Shown here in pieces: positions 5,577 to 5,950 of a stretch of 5,950 nucleotides of DNA. The notes under the pieces were generated by a model that saw only the letters and a program-made list of their open reading frames with translations, had not been told where the DNA came from and did not search any database. The stretch is taken from assembly GCA_017416885.1 (NCBI GenBank), contig JAFQAM010000045.1, positions 1 to 5,950 of the forward strand, written 5' to 3'. The stretch's first letter is position 1. Each line of letters begins with the position of its first letter. A program made the translations under genes and the position numbers. This stretch comes from Clostridia bacterium (lineage in GTDB: Bacteria; Bacillota; Clostridia; Oscillospirales; CAG-272).

Positions 5577-5950
5577 ATGGAAGAAAAGAAAACCATAAAA
5601 AGAAAAATCAAACAGGTAATGCATATTCTTAATCCCTTCGCAGGCAAGGGAGCCGCTAAAAAGGTAAAGGAAAGCCTTTCGGGAAGCGATTATGTATATA
5701 TGTCTGAATCCTCTACTGATACAAGTGAGTTTATAAAAAAATCCTGTCAGGAAAATCCTGATACCTGCTTCACTGTTTATGGCGGTGACGGTACTGTATT
5801 CAAGGCGGTAAATGCGCTTATGGACAGCGGATGCGCTGATAAGGCATCGCTTAAGGTTGTGCCTATCGGCAGCGGTAACGATTTTGTAAGAACCTTTGAC
5901 GGCTTTAAGGGAGAAACAGAGATTGATATTTTATCCTTTAATGGCAGATA
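5577..5950 (+). CDS. Diacylglycerol kinase family lipid kinase (partial, N-terminal 124 residues)
   Basis: The frame is open from the ATG at 5577 to the window edge, so roughly the first 40 percent of a typical 290-310 residue protein is present. It belongs to the DgkB/YegS/LCB5 family, which phosphorylates a lipid hydroxyl (usually diacylglycerol to phosphatidic acid) at the inner membrane face. The visible motifs are NPFAGKG (19-25), the nucleotide-binding GGDGT (69-73), and PIGSGNDF (96-103), all in the order expected for the catalytic domain. GGAG (5566-5569) lies 7 nt before the ATG. A later ATG at residue 15 would match the usual family start more closely, but it lacks a good ribosome site, so a lysine-rich 14-residue extension is predicted. 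No clear promoter lies in the 117-nt gap after the esterase, so it may be read from the esterase promoter. No functional link to the upstream sugar genes is evident. Confidence 0.93.
   Translation, partial: MEEKKTIKRKIKQVMHILNPFAGKGAAKKVKESLSGSDYVYMSESSTDTSEFIKKSCQENPDTCFTVYGGDGTVFKAVNALMDSGCADKASLKVVPIGSGNDFVRTFDGFKGETEIDILSFNGR

Overview
The window reads as chromosomal DNA from a low-GC Gram-positive bacterium, most likely an uncultured gut or rumen Clostridia (Oscillospiraceae-like) lineage. The grounds are AT-rich intergenic DNA, strong AGGAG-type Shine-Dalgarno sites, sigma-A promoters with TG-extended -10 boxes, intrinsic terminators, and secreted BspA-type leucine-rich-repeat proteins. 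The taxonomic assignment is inference from style and family content, not a database match.

Layout. The left half (1-3020) carries two minus-strand genes for secreted BspA-like proteins. The one at 1446-3020 is complete (524 aa). The one at 1-1291 lies downstream of it on the same strand and runs off the left edge (430 codons visible). The two N-termini align with each other, so they are probably tandem paralogues. They are not one operon: a hairpin terminator (about 1398-1428) ends the first, and a near-consensus extended -10 promoter (1342-1370) starts the second.

A gene-free stretch (3021-3416) separates the divergent halves and holds a promoter for each side. The right half is on the plus strand. 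It starts with a GH30 glycoside hydrolase without a signal peptide (3417-4688), closed by a strong terminator. Next is a small serine esterase/peptidase of the alpha/beta-hydrolase fold (4815-5459) with its own near-consensus promoter. Last is the N-terminal part of a diacylglycerol/lipid kinase (from 5577, cut by the right edge) with no clear promoter of its own.

How they may fit together. The BspA-like proteins are exported and probably act at the cell surface or outside the cell. The GH30 enzyme and the esterase look cytoplasmic and could process imported, possibly acylated, oligosaccharides, but no transporter or regulator is in view and they are separate transcription units. The lipid kinase is a housekeeping-type membrane lipid enzyme with no evident tie to the sugar genes. 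I see no mobile element, CRISPR array, phage gene, tRNA or rRNA. I found no convincing new system; the least explained parts are the C-terminal region of the complete BspA-like protein and a 12-bp palindrome over the esterase stop codon.
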